A stretch of 64,000 nucleotides of DNA from Acinetobacter guerrae (GCF_009372255.1 NZ_LXGN01000001.1:124001-188000); one strand, 5' to 3'; positions 54,022 to 64,000 are shown, numbered from the stretch's first letter. Made by a program: numbers and translations. The notes: generated by a model from the sequence alone, not told the origin.

Positions 54022-57000
54022 CTAAAAACGCCAGTTATAAAATACGTCAACCGCTCTTTCTAAAGATTGACTGGCTTCTAGATACATTCGTTTGTTCATC
54101 TGGTAGCGTAGAGTCAATTTATTTACAGGTGTAAATACGCCGACACCATAGCGAATAAATAGATCTGGCGTAATATAACCCGTTAAGCTTACCTGAGTAT
54201 CATCGCCTGTACCTTGTGCATCCAAAGCTAATCCACTCAAACCGAAACTGCGGCCAATCTGGTTAGTCAATGCTCGGGTTCCGCCCAAGCCCATACTGAT
54301 CCCCGCGGCAGCGATTGTGTTGTTTACATCCGATTTAAACCCAGCAGTATTACTCAAACCGCTACTTCCTTCATTTATACGACCAGTCACAAGTGCATTA
54401 AGCGCTTCTTGTTCAGATAAGCCTGCATCGTTATAAATTTGAATATTAGGTACAGATGCCGTACCTGTCACACGAACACCCACTGTACTACCTTGTACGG
54501 ATTTATTGGCATCTACATCTAATGTTGGATTAGAAATTGGTCCATTAAAACGAGCAATCGCACGATTTAAATCCAGACTTTGTCCATATGCTTCGATTTT
54601 AACTTTCTGACTAACCCCAATTGCACCACTGGCTCGCATTGCAGTTTCAAGACCACGCTGTGATAGATTCAAACGTCCCACCAGTGGAATTCGGCTGTTA
54701 AAGCCCTGAAAAATGACTCGCTCACTACCAATATTGATTGCGACATCCGCTCGAATATCCCATGGTTTTGCTGCTTTTAAAATTGCAAGTTGATCCTGAC
54801 CATCTCGTACAATTCGTACGTCAGATGAAACTGCCACCACAGGTTCACTGGCTTCAGGCATAGAAATTAACGCACGTGGAATATCCAGCTTTCCATTAAC
54901 AACCAAACGCTTACTAAGTGGATAAGCTTCCATCGATACATCTGGATTAACAATAGCAGTAATAAGAGGCGCTTGACGAACAAGTAAATTATCACCTTTT
55001 AAGCTTAGCTGAATACGTGGATCATTTTTCCAGTCCACACTTCCTGTGAGTTCACCCACACCGCGTCCACTATTAAAAGCACCTTTGATGGTTGCATTGT
55101 CCTGTCGGATAGATGAATACAATTGGATATTGGTAAGATTAACAGGCAATGACATCATGCTAATCGAACCATTTTTTAAGCGTAAATCACCTGTAATTTG
55201 CGGTTGGGTCAATGTTCCATTAATTTTTCCAGCCAGTGCTAATGTTCCATCCATTGAACGTACATCACTGATAAATGGTTTAAGCACTTTTAGTTGTACA
55301 TTATTAAAAGCAACTTCACCATTCATTGGCATAGGTGTTTGATACGGATTGATAATGACTTTGGCATATCCAGTCCCTATTGCGGGTGTTTTAACATCAA
55401 GACGTAACAGTAAGCCCTGACTTACACTTTTTGCAATCACACTAAGCTGATCATAACTTAAAGTCGATGCAGGATCTTGCGGATAAGCCGCTGCCAGACC
55501 TATTTCCCCATTTTGGGTAATCAGCTGTGCATCCAGTTTTGGCTGTGCACCATTTGCCCATGATGCTTTGGCATAACCATTCAGCTTTCCTGTAATTGCC
55601 AGACCTTCAGGCATAAATGCACTAAAATCACTGAGATTCAGATCACGTGTTGCGACAGACACATTTCCGCGAGCCTGACTAACCCGTAAAGGTTGATCTA
55701 GACAAAGCTGACTATTTTGGCTCGACCAACAATGTTGCCCAACAAATAGCTCCTGACTTGCACGTGTATAAATGACAGCAGCATTTTGTTGCTGCTTTAA
55801 TACCGCACGACGTGAATCGAAAATACCCTGCTGAATTTGTCCTAACCAATCATTATTTTGATTAAAACCACCTGCCAGTTGAACATAAAACTTGGAATAA
55901 TAATTCCAGCCTTGTAACTGGACTAAGTGTGCCTTGCGTGTACCTGAAAGTGTAATACCCGCATATTGGATCTGGCGACCACCACGACGTAAATCATCAA
56001 GTGTTGCTTTTAATGAAGTTGGTGTAGTTTCTGAGGTAGGCAGCTCACCTAATACCTGTATTTTTTTTACACTGATATCACCAAAACCAAAATTATCCAC
56101 GACCAGATTAGCGGTTGCTTTTAATCTTGGTTGAGCCTGAACATTCAAATATCCATAAGTGCGACCCCGCAAACCTGGATACAGTTCATACATTGCAGGT
56201 GCATTCACTTTCAAACGTAAATTTTGTGCATTTCCAGAAGCCTGTACCTGATTTTTACCATAGGCCAAAAATAAATTATTTGCTTCAAACTGTTGTGGCA
56301 AGAAACCTTTCTGGTTCGAATTTAGCACCATCGATAAATTACCCATACCACGAACCATTTTATTATTTATAAAGCCCGCCATATTAAGTTTTTCGATATT
56401 AATACGTTTTGAATTTTCAGCCCAAAGTCCCTGTGTTTTCAGATTTCCAGATAACTCACCCTTTACACTGGACACAAAGTATTGTGGTTTAAAACGCACC
56501 AATGACGCACTGATATCCCATCCAATCGCATTTTTTAAATTGACTGAACCCGATGCAAATATTTTACCTGCAACTCCATCGTGCTGTAATTCAGCAATTT
56601 TAATAAATTCTGGCGTCCCTGAAATATTAAACTTTAATAAACCTTTACCCTGATTAAAAGCGTTTAAGCCACCATCATAGCGCGCTGCAAAGCCTTTGAA
56701 GCCGCCGCCTGTTTTTTCTTCATTAAACACGATTGCAGCGGTGCTTTTCCCTGTGAGTTCGACCATTTCATTTTGAGTAGAATTTGCCATACGGCCCTTT
56801 AAGGAAATCGCATCAAATTGAATAATCTGCTGGTTTGGCTTGGCATAACCATTGGCTTTAATTTGACCATTTAATAAATTAACAGGCGCTGCGGCAGTAA
56901 TGGTTTGTGGATTAAAATCATTGGCATTTAAAATAGCATTCCATTTGAGCTGACGTTTTTCAGATGGAAGCTCTACTTTTGCCTGACCACTTAAACTACC

Positions 57001-58524
57001 TTTTTGAAGTGCCTGATAGCTAAACTCAGGAATATTCAAAATATTGTCTTTCAAGTTCAGTTTTGCAGCATATTTACCCGCAGGTAATGTGGCCTGTTCG
57101 TGTGTTCGCACATTCGTAGCAACATGAATATCCTGCTTACCTTCAACCAATGCCAAATTGACTTGACCTTCATCACTATCCAACCAACCAATATAAGGCA
57201 TAGCACGGTCAATATTTTTCCAGGAAACGTCTAGCATCATTGGTTGAGCTTTTTGTTGTATTGGTTGATCCTGATTGAGCTTAACTAACCATGATTCGTA
57301 TTTGTCAAAATCAAGATTCGCTGTAAGTGCCATTCCTTTTTCAAGTGAACCTTCAGATGCAAGATTTGCATCTAGCGATGGTGGCAGAAAATCCACAATT
57401 GCCTGTGGAATCACCTTATCTTTAGGGTTGAGATGATTAAGCCGACCTTTAACATCCCAAGTAACATGATGATGCCAACCTACGTGCCCAGCCAGCGTCA
57501 CAAACCCCTGCATAAGCTGACCATTAAAGTCATGAATATCCAGACCATTGACCAAGTCTGTAGACATTAAAGCGCTATATTGACCTTCTGGAATATTTTC
57601 GCCCTTTAAATCTGTTGCCAGTTCAAGATCAAGTTTTTCTACATTTCCTTTAAACTTGGCAATACCATCCTTAGAAAATAGCTTTTGCTCAGTCATTAGC
57701 GGCCAGTGATAATTTTTAAAATCAAGTTGACCAAACATAGGTACACCATCGCGTACTGGATGTACAACAACCCAACCTGTTAATAAATCAGGTGTATTGG
57801 TTGCCACACCAGCTTGAATGGTATCTAAACTCCCAAGCGCAGCAACTTTGATAGTGTCGATATTCAAACTTTTTAAAGACGGTATTTTTAAGTCTGCATG
57901 GGCATTGAGTGGATATTTACCACTGAATGTCATTTGCCCTGTCGCATTGTCTAGTGCAAGATAACCCATATTCATACGGGAGTTTTCAAATTTTAACTCT
58001 GTCCCAGACCATACTGCGTCCTCAAGATAAATATCATGAAAATCGACTTTTGATTTTACAGTTTGAATCAATAAATGATCAATTTCTGCTTCATTTAAAC
58101 GCAATACAAACGGCAGTTTAATCTCGCTGAATTTAAAAGGCTCATTACTTGGAGGAGCATGACTAATAATTTGTAAATTACGAACATCTGCTCGACTTAA
58201 ATGAATCTCTTTACTCAGGATCGCTCGCCAACCTAATGAAACATCCGCTTTGTCAATTTTGACATCCAGATCTTTGAGCTTAACCCAAATATTTTTTAAA
58301 ATAATTCCTTGTAAAAGGTTACCGCCTTCGTATTCATAACTCAGGATATGCTGACGCGCCATCACTCGATCTAGTAAAAATTTACTGCCCCGATCCGTTG
58401 TGAACATAATGCCTAGCGCAGCCACTAAAAAGACAATCACAATCATGAACGTCAAAAAAACATTTCTAAGAATGCGACGTTTTTTACGAGGTGTAGGAGT
58501 AGCCGGTTGTTCTACGTCAGCCAT
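54022..58524 (-). CDS. tamB: TamB, translocation and assembly module protein
   Basis: 1500 residues (E. coli 1259). One N-terminal membrane helix (NVFLTFMIVIVFLVAALGIM, about residues 21-40) anchors it in the inner membrane. The rest is long repetitive beta structure typical of AsmA-like lipid-transport proteins, ending in the conserved DUF490/TamB domain (ALNALVTGRINEGSSGLS; GLSGLALDAQGTGDDTQVSL; YITPDLFIRYGVGVFTPVN) and a terminal FYNWRF. It spans the periplasm to TamA and is implicated in phospholipid transport and autotransporter assembly. It starts 23 bases after tamA. Confidence 0.94.
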   Translation of the reverse strand: MADVEQPATPTPRKKRRILRNVFLTFMIVIVFLVAALGIMFTTDRGSKFLLDRVMARQHILSYEYEGGNLLQGIILKNIWVKLKDLDVKIDKADVSLGWRAILSKEIHLSRADVRNLQIISHAPPSNEPFKFSEIKLPFVLRLNEAEIDHLLIQTVKSKVDFHDIYLEDAVWSGTELKFENSRMNMGYLALDNATGQMTFSGKYPLNAHADLKIPSLKSLNIDTIKVAALGSLDTIQAGVATNTPDLLTGWVVVHPVRDGVPMFGQLDFKNYHWPLMTEQKLFSKDGIAKFKGNVEKLDLELATDLKGENIPEGQYSALMSTDLVNGLDIHDFNGQLMQGFVTLAGHVGWHHHVTWDVKGRLNHLNPKDKVIPQAIVDFLPPSLDANLASEGSLEKGMALTANLDFDKYESWLVKLNQDQPIQQKAQPMMLDVSWKNIDRAMPYIGWLDSDEGQVNLALVEGKQDIHVATNVRTHEQATLPAGKYAAKLNLKDNILNIPEFSYQALQKGSLSGQAKVELPSEKRQLKWNAILNANDFNPQTITAAAPVNLLNGQIKANGYAKPNQQIIQFDAISLKGRMANSTQNEMVELTGKSTAAIVFNEEKTGGGFKGFAARYDGGLNAFNQGKGLLKFNISGTPEFIKIAELQHDGVAGKIFASGSVNLKNAIGWDISASLVRFKPQYFVSSVKGELSGNLKTQGLWAENSKRINIEKLNMAGFINNKMVRGMGNLSMVLNSNQKGFLPQQFEANNLFLAYGKNQVQASGNAQNLRLKVNAPAMYELYPGLRGRTYGYLNVQAQPRLKATANLVVDNFGFGDISVKKIQVLGELPTSETTPTSLKATLDDLRRGGRQIQYAGITLSGTRKAHLVQLQGWNYYSKFYVQLAGGFNQNNDWLGQIQQGIFDSRRAVLKQQQNAAVIYTRASQELFVGQHCWSSQNSQLCLDQPLRVSQARGNVSVATRDLNLSDFSAFMPEGLAITGKLNGYAKASWANGAQPKLDAQLITQNGEIGLAAAYPQDPASTLSYDQLSVIAKSVSQGLLLRLDVKTPAIGTGYAKVIINPYQTPMPMNGEVAFNNVQLKVLKPFISDVRSMDGTLALAGKINGTLTQPQITGDLRLKNGSISMMSLPVNLTNIQLYSSIRQDNATIKGAFNSGRGVGELTGSVDWKNDPRIQLSLKGDNLLVRQAPLITAIVNPDVSMEAYPLSKRLVVNGKLDIPRALISMPEASEPVVAVSSDVRIVRDGQDQLAILKAAKPWDIRADVAINIGSERVIFQGFNSRIPLVGRLNLSQRGLETAMRASGAIGVSQKVKIEAYGQSLDLNRAIARFNGPISNPTLDVDANKSVQGSTVGVRVTGTASVPNIQIYNDAGLSEQEALNALVTGRINEGSSGLSNTAGFKSDVNNTIAAAGISMGLGGTRALTNQIGRSFGLSGLALDAQGTGDDTQVSLTGYITPDLFIRYGVGVFTPVNKLTLRYQMNKRMYLEASQSLERAVDVFYNWRF

Positions 58525-58547
58525 AATAATCCTGAATCAAATTTATT

Positions 58548-61298
58548 TTAAAGTTGTGAACCGATAAAGAAATGCAATCGAATTGGATGATTATCATCAG
58601 AAACACCTGATGCAACATCGAGTCGAATTGGACCAATTGGTGATTTCCAGCGAATCCCCACGCCTATACTATAAGCCGTATCATTCTTAAATTTTTCGTC
58701 ATACGCATTACCAAAGTCTGAAAATACTGCGGCTCGCCAACCATCCTTAAATTGATAGTTGTATTCCAAAGAACCTACAGCCAGACCCTGTCCACCGACT
58801 TTATAGCCATATTCTTCTGGCGACAAACTTTTATAGTCAAAGCCACGAATAGTTTGGTCACCACCAGCAAAAAATCTTAAATTATAAGGAACTTTGTCAA
58901 AATCATCCGTAAAGATATAACTTAAATCTGAACGTCCTACAAATTGATGGTCATCATTTTCACCCAACGAATAAATAAAACGCCAGCCTGCGGTCAAAAT
59001 GGCCATATTGGCATCTGATAACAATGATTCACTGCCCAATTCAACTTTATAGCTCTGTTTAAAACCCCGTGTTGGGTTAACACTGCTGTTGCTCGTTGTT
59101 TTTGAGATTTCATAGCCAAATAACAAAGCTTCCTGCTCTGCATCTGAACCAGGCACTTTAAATGCATCTGGAATTTCATCGTTATCAACAACACCATGCT
59201 GAGTCAGACGATCCAAACGGTAACGGAAACCAAAACTTTGCTGCCAACCGCCCATAGGATTTTTAATAATCCGTTCCGCACCAAATACCGCAGATTCAGT
59301 TTCCAAACTGACATCAGGGCCAATATCATCACGGTCTTCGCGTTCGTAACCACCAACAATGTTGATATAATCATTAATCGGGTCTTTATATGGAATACTA
59401 TAGCGGCCATCCAATGACTGACGAATTTTAGACAACTCAAGGTTAGCATCAAAAGAATGACCTAAACTATTGACGATAGCGCGGCGGTATTGAGTACGAA
59501 TACGAAATTCTGTGTCCGTACCATAACCAATCCCCGTTTCCACACTATTTAAACGATCTGCATTTAAAGTCACAATCACAGGAACTTTCTTTTCTTCACG
59601 TGCTTGAGCTTGTAACTGTTCATTTTCAGAAGCGCGTTGCTCTAGACGTTGTTTTGCGAGTTGTAATTTTTCATTTTGTTCATCAGTCAGTTTCATGCCC
59701 GCAAACTGAGTTTCATCGGCGACATCTTGAGTCACCTCTTGACCAGACTTTGCATCTGCTTTTTGCAAAGAAGCAACTTGCTGTTCTTCAATTTTTTGCT
59801 GGTCAACCAAAGCCTGCAAATCTGGTGGTAACTCCAACGGTTTTTCAATTGGATCAGGTTTTATGGTATCGACCAACGTATAGTTAAAATAGCGTGAATT
59901 GGTCAGGTTATTTGCAAGGGTGTTAACACGCCAAAAAGCATAATCATCGCCGTCTTTCCACGGTGTCATGCTTTGCAATACTTCCATTTTTAAAGGTATT
60001 TTTTTGGAAGGATCACTCATTCTAAATTCGACATTACCCAGCTTATAACGCTCACCCGTTTCATATTTTAAATTAATCGCTGCGGTGTCTTCAGGCTGTT
60101 TGACTTTAACATCGTGCAAACGCCAATAAGCATCAAAATAACCATTATCAGATGCAGCTTCAACAATCCGACTTTTAGTCTGTTCATATTTACCATGATT
60201 AAGAATATCACCGACATCTAAATCTGGTACAAGTCGAATAACCTGAAATTGTGGAGTACTTGCACCCTCACCTGAAAATTCAATATTTTGTTCTTCAACT
60301 TTGACTGGATTATTGGGTGTTACTGTAACTTTGACTTTGCTATCGCTGAGTTTCTCAAAATTAAATTTAGCGTTGTAATATCCAACGGCTTGAGCTGCCT
60401 GATTACTTAAACTACGTAACTGTGGTAAGGCAGCATTAAAATCACCAAATGCTTCTTGAGTATAGCTAGACAATTTAGCACTGATGTTTGCTGCAAGATC
60501 CGCAGGTGCTCCCACCACTTCTGCACTAATGCGAGGATCAGCTTTCGCAGTATTTAAATTACTTGATGGTCGTATTTTATAAAGGATACGTCTAAAGAAT
60601 CCGACCTTGGCATCATCTTGCTCACGTTCTGCTGTACTTACCTCATCTAAAGTTTTGCCTGAAGTGTTAGCATCAACCACGATTTGTTTATCTGATTCAA
60701 TTTGTTGCATCAAATTGTCAATATTAACAGGCGCTTGATTAATCTGTGCGAGTTGCTGTTCAGTTGGATTGGAAACCCCACTTTCTACACCTTTGGAAGA
60801 GCCATTTCGGGCAGCGGCAGCCTCTTGTTTAGCCTCTTCTGCAACTTTAAAAATTTCGTTTGCCATACTGGCATCAATTTGCGTGTCTGGTAAATCATTA
60901 AGATCTTCAAACTCAATCGGTTTAAAGGCTTCAATTTTATTACCCGCCTGTTCTTGTTGTTGTAATAGAACTTGACTATCCTGCTGAGAGTTAACCTGAG
61001 ATGCATGAAGTGTTGAAGGGTCAACTGGGCTTTGGTTTTGCACAGCAACCGTATCAGTCTGAGCCGATGGATTAACAACGTTATTTTTCTGTAGCACAGC
61101 CTGTGTTTTTGATTGCAGACTCTGACTTAAACTTGATGAAATCGGTTCTATATTTGTATCTTCAGCATGTGCAACAGGCGAAATATATAAGCCCAAAAGC
61201 ATGCTTGAACAGATAAATTTGTTGATATCATGCACATTCAAAATAAAACGTACAGATTGGGCAAGAGTTGTATGTCTAAATTTAATATTCGCAAGCAT
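58548..61298 (-). CDS. tamA: TamA, outer-membrane Omp85-family protein with long N-terminal and linker insertions
   Basis: 916 residues against 577 in E. coli. Signal segment about residues 25-45 (FICSSMLLGLYISPVAHAE). Residues ~46-250 are Gln/Ala/Ser-rich low complexity. POTRA domains follow (~252-480; DPRISAEVVGAPADLAANIS; NPVKVEEQNIEFSGEG). A charged, coiled stretch ~486-568 (QKIEEQQVASLQKADAKS; EKLQLAKQRLEQRASENEQL) precedes the 16-strand barrel, whose loop-6 motif is GGDQTIRGFDYKSLSP, and the terminal strand is IRLHFFIGSQL. It is in an operon with tamB. Confidence 0.9.
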   Translation of the reverse strand: MLANIKFRHTTLAQSVRFILNVHDINKFICSSMLLGLYISPVAHAEDTNIEPISSSLSQSLQSKTQAVLQKNNVVNPSAQTDTVAVQNQSPVDPSTLHASQVNSQQDSQVLLQQQEQAGNKIEAFKPIEFEDLNDLPDTQIDASMANEIFKVAEEAKQEAAAARNGSSKGVESGVSNPTEQQLAQINQAPVNIDNLMQQIESDKQIVVDANTSGKTLDEVSTAEREQDDAKVGFFRRILYKIRPSSNLNTAKADPRISAEVVGAPADLAANISAKLSSYTQEAFGDFNAALPQLRSLSNQAAQAVGYYNAKFNFEKLSDSKVKVTVTPNNPVKVEEQNIEFSGEGASTPQFQVIRLVPDLDVGDILNHGKYEQTKSRIVEAASDNGYFDAYWRLHDVKVKQPEDTAAINLKYETGERYKLGNVEFRMSDPSKKIPLKMEVLQSMTPWKDGDDYAFWRVNTLANNLTNSRYFNYTLVDTIKPDPIEKPLELPPDLQALVDQQKIEEQQVASLQKADAKSGQEVTQDVADETQFAGMKLTDEQNEKLQLAKQRLEQRASENEQLQAQAREEKKVPVIVTLNADRLNSVETGIGYGTDTEFRIRTQYRRAIVNSLGHSFDANLELSKIRQSLDGRYSIPYKDPINDYINIVGGYEREDRDDIGPDVSLETESAVFGAERIIKNPMGGWQQSFGFRYRLDRLTQHGVVDNDEIPDAFKVPGSDAEQEALLFGYEISKTTSNSSVNPTRGFKQSYKVELGSESLLSDANMAILTAGWRFIYSLGENDDHQFVGRSDLSYIFTDDFDKVPYNLRFFAGGDQTIRGFDYKSLSPEEYGYKVGGQGLAVGSLEYNYQFKDGWRAAVFSDFGNAYDEKFKNDTAYSIGVGIRWKSPIGPIRLDVASGVSDDNHPIRLHFFIGSQL

Positions 61299-61464
61299 GT
61301 AAAACTCTAAGCTTATTTTAATCGGATTAGCTTTAATGTATATAAATACATGGAAATCTATTGATTTTTCATCGTATCAACCGCTTAAAATATCATACAT
61401 GATTTTCAAGGCGCTTTAACAAATTGATCACATTTCTTAATAAATCGCAATGAAGTTTTAAAAA

Positions 61465-62784
61465 ATGAAAAATGATAGCAACCTCATGACATCGCGTCGC
61501 TTTTTACCTATGTTTTTAACGCAATTCTTTGGTGCGTTAAATGATAATGTCTACAAACAGGCATTACTGTTAGTGATTACTTATGGGCTGATTAGCCAAC
61601 AGTCTGCCAGCGTCAGTACATTAAACAATCTAGCAGCCTTATTGTTTATTTTGCCTTATTTCATTTTCTCAGCGACAGCAGGACAAATTGCAGATAAATT
61701 TGAACGAGCCAGTTTGGTTCGTGCGATAAAGATTTTAGAAATTATCATCATGCTCATCGGCTCGGCAGGTTTTATCACAGGGCATTTATTATTATTGATG
61801 CTTGCACTATTTTTGATGGGTGTTCATTCCACGTTTTTTGGGCCCATTAAATACGCGATTTTACCTGAAATTTTAAAGCCCAATGAACTTATGTCAGGCA
61901 ATGCTTTATTTCAATCAGGAACATCAATTGCGATTTTGCTTGGTATGATTTTGGGCGGTGCGGTGATTTCTTCATCTCATGGGAATTTGACTTGGATTAG
62001 CCTTACCGTGGTTAGCATTGCAGTGATTGGTTATTTATGCAGTCGCTTTATTCTTCCTCAAAAAATTGCTGAACCAAATTTAGAAATTGACTGGAACTTC
62101 TTTAGAACTAGCTTTCAAACCATCAAATATGCCAAAAGTCTTCCTTTAATTTTTACTATTTTGCTCGGCAACTCATGGTATTGGTTTTATGGCGCGACGT
62201 ATTTGACCCAAATTCCACAACTCACCCAGCAAAATTTGCATGCTTCTGAAAATGTTGTGAGTTTACTTCTGACTTTTTTCTCGGTAGGAATTGGTGTCGG
62301 TTCGTTGCTATGCCGTAAAATTGGGGGTTCAGAATTAAATATAAAAATGGTTCCAATTGGGGCTGTCGGCTTGACGATATTTGCATTTTATCTTGCGGCT
62401 TGCTTGGCTTATGTCCCTGAAAAAACAGGTGCATTAATGTCTTTAACCGACATGTTTACTTCTGGATTGGTGTATTATCACGTCATGCTTGCAGTCACAT
62501 TGTTGGGCATAAGCGGTGGATTTTATATTGTTCCACTGTATGCCATGATGCAGGCATATTCACCACGTTCACACCGTGCTCGCGTGGTTGCTGCAAATAA
62601 CATTTTAAATGCTGTATTTATGGTGTCATCGGCAGTATTCTCAATCATCATTTTAAGTATCTTAAAAATCGACATTAAAATTCTATTTATCATTACTGCT
62701 GTCTTGAGTGCTATTTTTTCTTTTTGGTTGTTGCGGAAGTTGCCACCTATGTTAAATTCAGCACATGATTCTCTGGAGGATTAA
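61465..62784 (+). CDS. lplT: LplT-like MFS transporter (lysophospholipid transporter)
   Basis: 439 residues, about 12 membrane segments. The N-terminal signature RRFLPMFLTQFFGALNDNVYKQALL and the loop GPIKYAILPEILKPNELMSGNALF (both quoted in part: FLTQFFGALNDNVY and IKYAILPEILKPNEL) are diagnostic of the LplT family, which flips lysophospholipids inward for reacylation. Many relatives are fused to or followed by Aas acyltransferase, but here the next gene is coq7. It is divergent from tamA with about 165 bases between. Confidence 0.88.
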   Translation: MKNDSNLMTSRRFLPMFLTQFFGALNDNVYKQALLLVITYGLISQQSASVSTLNNLAALLFILPYFIFSATAGQIADKFERASLVRAIKILEIIIMLIGSAGFITGHLLLLMLALFLMGVHSTFFGPIKYAILPEILKPNELMSGNALFQSGTSIAILLGMILGGAVISSSHGNLTWISLTVVSIAVIGYLCSRFILPQKIAEPNLEIDWNFFRTSFQTIKYAKSLPLIFTILLGNSWYWFYGATYLTQIPQLTQQNLHASENVVSLLLTFFSVGIGVGSLLCRKIGGSELNIKMVPIGAVGLTIFAFYLAACLAYVPEKTGALMSLTDMFTSGLVYYHVMLAVTLLGISGGFYIVPLYAMMQAYSPRSHRARVVAANNILNAVFMVSSAVFSIIILSILKIDIKILFIITAVLSAIFSFWLLRKLPPMLNSAHDSLED

Positions 62785-62788
62785 TTCC

Positions 62789-63424
62789 ATGCGTCACTAT
62801 ACGGGTATCGACCGATTGATCAATTCTTTTGATCAGGCATTAAGAAGTCTTGTTCCTGGAGCAACTGCTGCTCATCGTAATAATCCTGCTGAACAATCTG
62901 ATGCGTCATTGACAGTCAGTGATGCAAGACACGTTGCGGGCTTAATGCGAGTCAATCATAGTGGTGAAGTTTGTGCTCAAGCGCTTTATCACGGCCAAGC
63001 TTTAACTGCAAAACTACCCAATGTGCGTCATGAAATGGAACAAGCTGCGATTGAGGAACAAGATCACCTCGCTTGGTGTGAAGATCGCTTAAAAGAACTG
63101 GATAGCGTACCAAGTTTACTCAATCCCATTTGGTATGGCCTTTCGTTTGGAATGGGTGCAATCGCAGGTATTGCAGGTGATAAATACAGTTTGGGATTTG
63201 TTGCAGAAACCGAACGTCAAGTAAGTTCACATTTAATCGATCATTTAAACCAGTTGCCAGTACATGATCAACGTTCAAAACGTATTTTAGAACAAATGAA
63301 TGAAGATGAACTACATCATCGTGATACTGCCTTACATGCAGGTGGTGTTGAATTACCTTTCCCTGTAAAAATCACGATGACTGCAATTTCAAAGCTGATG
63401 ACTAAGACCAGTTATTATGTTTAA
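62789..63424 (+). CDS. coq7: Coq7, 2-octaprenyl-3-methyl-6-methoxy-1,4-benzoquinol hydroxylase
   Basis: Di-iron monooxygenase of ubiquinone synthesis. 211 residues from the ATG at 62789; GGAGG lies nine bases upstream and the MFS stop ends four bases before. Carboxylate/His ligands in MRVNHSGEVCAQALYHGQ, AAIEEQDHLAWCEDRLKEL, and LEQMNEDELHHRDTAL with ERQVSSHLIDHL between. Homologues occur in Pseudomonas and Acinetobacter instead of UbiF. Probably cotranscribed with lplT; a terminator follows. Confidence 0.95.
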   Translation: MRHYTGIDRLINSFDQALRSLVPGATAAHRNNPAEQSDASLTVSDARHVAGLMRVNHSGEVCAQALYHGQALTAKLPNVRHEMEQAAIEEQDHLAWCEDRLKELDSVPSLLNPIWYGLSFGMGAIAGIAGDKYSLGFVAETERQVSSHLIDHLNQLPVHDQRSKRILEQMNEDELHHRDTALHAGGVELPFPVKITMTAISKLMTKTSYYV

Positions 63425-63473
63425 TCGAAGCACCTAAAGTTGCCTTCGCATTGTAAATAATGCTCATCAATTC

Positions 63474-63511
63474 AGGATATTTAGTTAATTTTAGTCTAAA
63501 TATCCTTTTTA
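63474..63511 (+). terminator. Terminator after coq7
   Basis: AGGATATTTAG (63474-63484), 11-base loop, CTAAATATCCT (63496-63506), then TTTT. Confidence 0.85.
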
Positions 63512-63786
63512 AAATTTGCTCTCATTCACAAAAAAATTCGACGATAAAACGCTAATGCTTAACTGAACCAACAAGATAAAAATATGTTCTAACAATGATT
63601 TTTCTAAAATAGCGGTGCATCTAAAAACGATCAGTCAATTGAAAGTAGATGACACCTATCCGAAACTGGAAAGCAACAATACGCTATATTTTGTCATCAT
63701 ATTTCAAGAAAGTTGAATGAATTATCCTAAAAGTGCGCTTAGATAAAAATATCTAAAACACAACGATTAGGCGCTATTTCAATTCA
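63512..63786. other. Intergenic region without recognised features
   Basis: AT-rich stretch between the coq7 terminator and a convergent gene. Short open frames are interrupted, and I see no repeats, RNA folds or conserved coding in it. Confidence 0.5.
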
Positions 63787-64000
63787 TCAAGGTAAAATCC
63801 GTCGCAAGGTTGCAAAACATTGTTGACCATTTTCGCCTGCACAGAAATTAATCGTATCTGCCGATTTCCACTGTACAAAATACTGCGAAACTTCCCCCGA
63901 TTGATCTTCCTGCTGACCCGAACAATCGACTTCATTATTATCATATTTGATTTGCATAATCAGCGCAGGGAGCTTTTCTTTCATATCCTGAGATGGCTGA
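63787..64000 (-). CDS. C-terminal fragment of an unknown protein (runs off the right edge)
   Basis: The frame is open to the end of the window (Gln-Pro-Ser-Gln-Asp before the first Met at 63984), so the visible 70 residues are the C-terminus of a longer protein. It contains three cysteines (NEVDCSGQQEDQ; INFCAGENGQQCFATL) suggestive of disulfides in an exported protein. Not recognised. Confidence 0.6.
   Translation of the reverse strand, partial: QPSQDMKEKLPALIMQIKYDNNEVDCSGQQEDQSGEVSQYFVQWKSADTINFCAGENGQQCFATLRRILP

Noticed and set aside
63512..63786. Remnant of a mobile element after coq7
   Set aside because: No inverted repeats, target duplications or transposase-like residues could be recognised.

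Overview
The window looks like a core-chromosome segment of an Acinetobacter-type gammaproteobacterium (Moraxellaceae). The DNA is AT-rich. Most proteins are close relatives of Acinetobacter housekeeping proteins. Several arrangements fit that genus: a pyrH-frr-uppS-cdsA-dxr-rseP-bamA-skp-lpxD-fabZ-lpxA block preceded by rimO, recA-recX next to the 4.5S RNA gene, and tamA/tamB divergent from lplT-coq7. I could not settle the species by reading alone. No prophage, insertion sequence, integron, CRISPR array, tRNA or rRNA was found. The accessory content consists of small AT-rich genes slotted between conserved ones.

Layout. 1-2288: 3' part of putA (proline catabolism). 2402-3059: a two-gene toxin-antitoxin module with its own operator-like repeat. 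3156-6214: trmA, a small unknown gene, a phosphodiester-glycosidase-family protein and an LRAT-like protein. 6256-9663: tandem 42-bp repeats plus a terminator built into the end of glnS, then ppiB and lpxH. 9723-12229: a possible SieB-like protein, an nfsB-type nitroreductase, an AT-rich membrane protein and a DMT exporter. 12316-15089: fba, a small lipoprotein and pgk (glycolysis/gluconeogenesis). 15227-19181: DUF2237, maf, the L16 hydroxylase roxA and a glutamate-synthase-like FMN protein. 19251-22345: Dyp peroxidase, a tandem thioredoxin-fold protein, rraA and an NAD(P)-binding protein. 22564-26694: rpsT, acyltransferase 3, a histidine phosphatase, cysQ, a HAD nucleotidase and hslR. 26854-28561: recA, recX and ffs. 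28946-29833: cpoB.

29898-42270 is one long leftward block for envelope biogenesis and translation. RimO modifies S12, PyrH makes UDP, Frr recycles ribosomes, and UppS, CdsA and Dxr make lipid precursors. RseP cleaves membrane proteins, BamA and Skp assemble outer-membrane proteins, and LpxD, FabZ and LpxA feed lipid A and fatty-acid synthesis. 42352-45182 holds the nitrogen two-component pair glnL-glnG behind a textbook sigma-54 promoter with upstream NtrC-like sites. 45250-49016 holds rbsK, a VOC protein, an Lrp-type regulator and a divergent XRE regulator/unknown gene pair around a symmetric operator-like palindrome. 49082-51721 is acnB. 52008-53829 holds four small poorly known genes, one a lipoprotein. 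54022-61298 is tamB-tamA, 61465-63424 is lplT-coq7, and a gene fragment runs off the right edge.

The observations most worth a second look are the hybrid RelB/MazF-like module, the glnS stop-codon terminator with its tandem repeat array, the self-contained nitrogen-control promoter, the XRE/unknown-gene pair, the LRAT-like protein and the unusually elaborated TamA. I did not find a clear multi-gene system that I would claim as wholly new.
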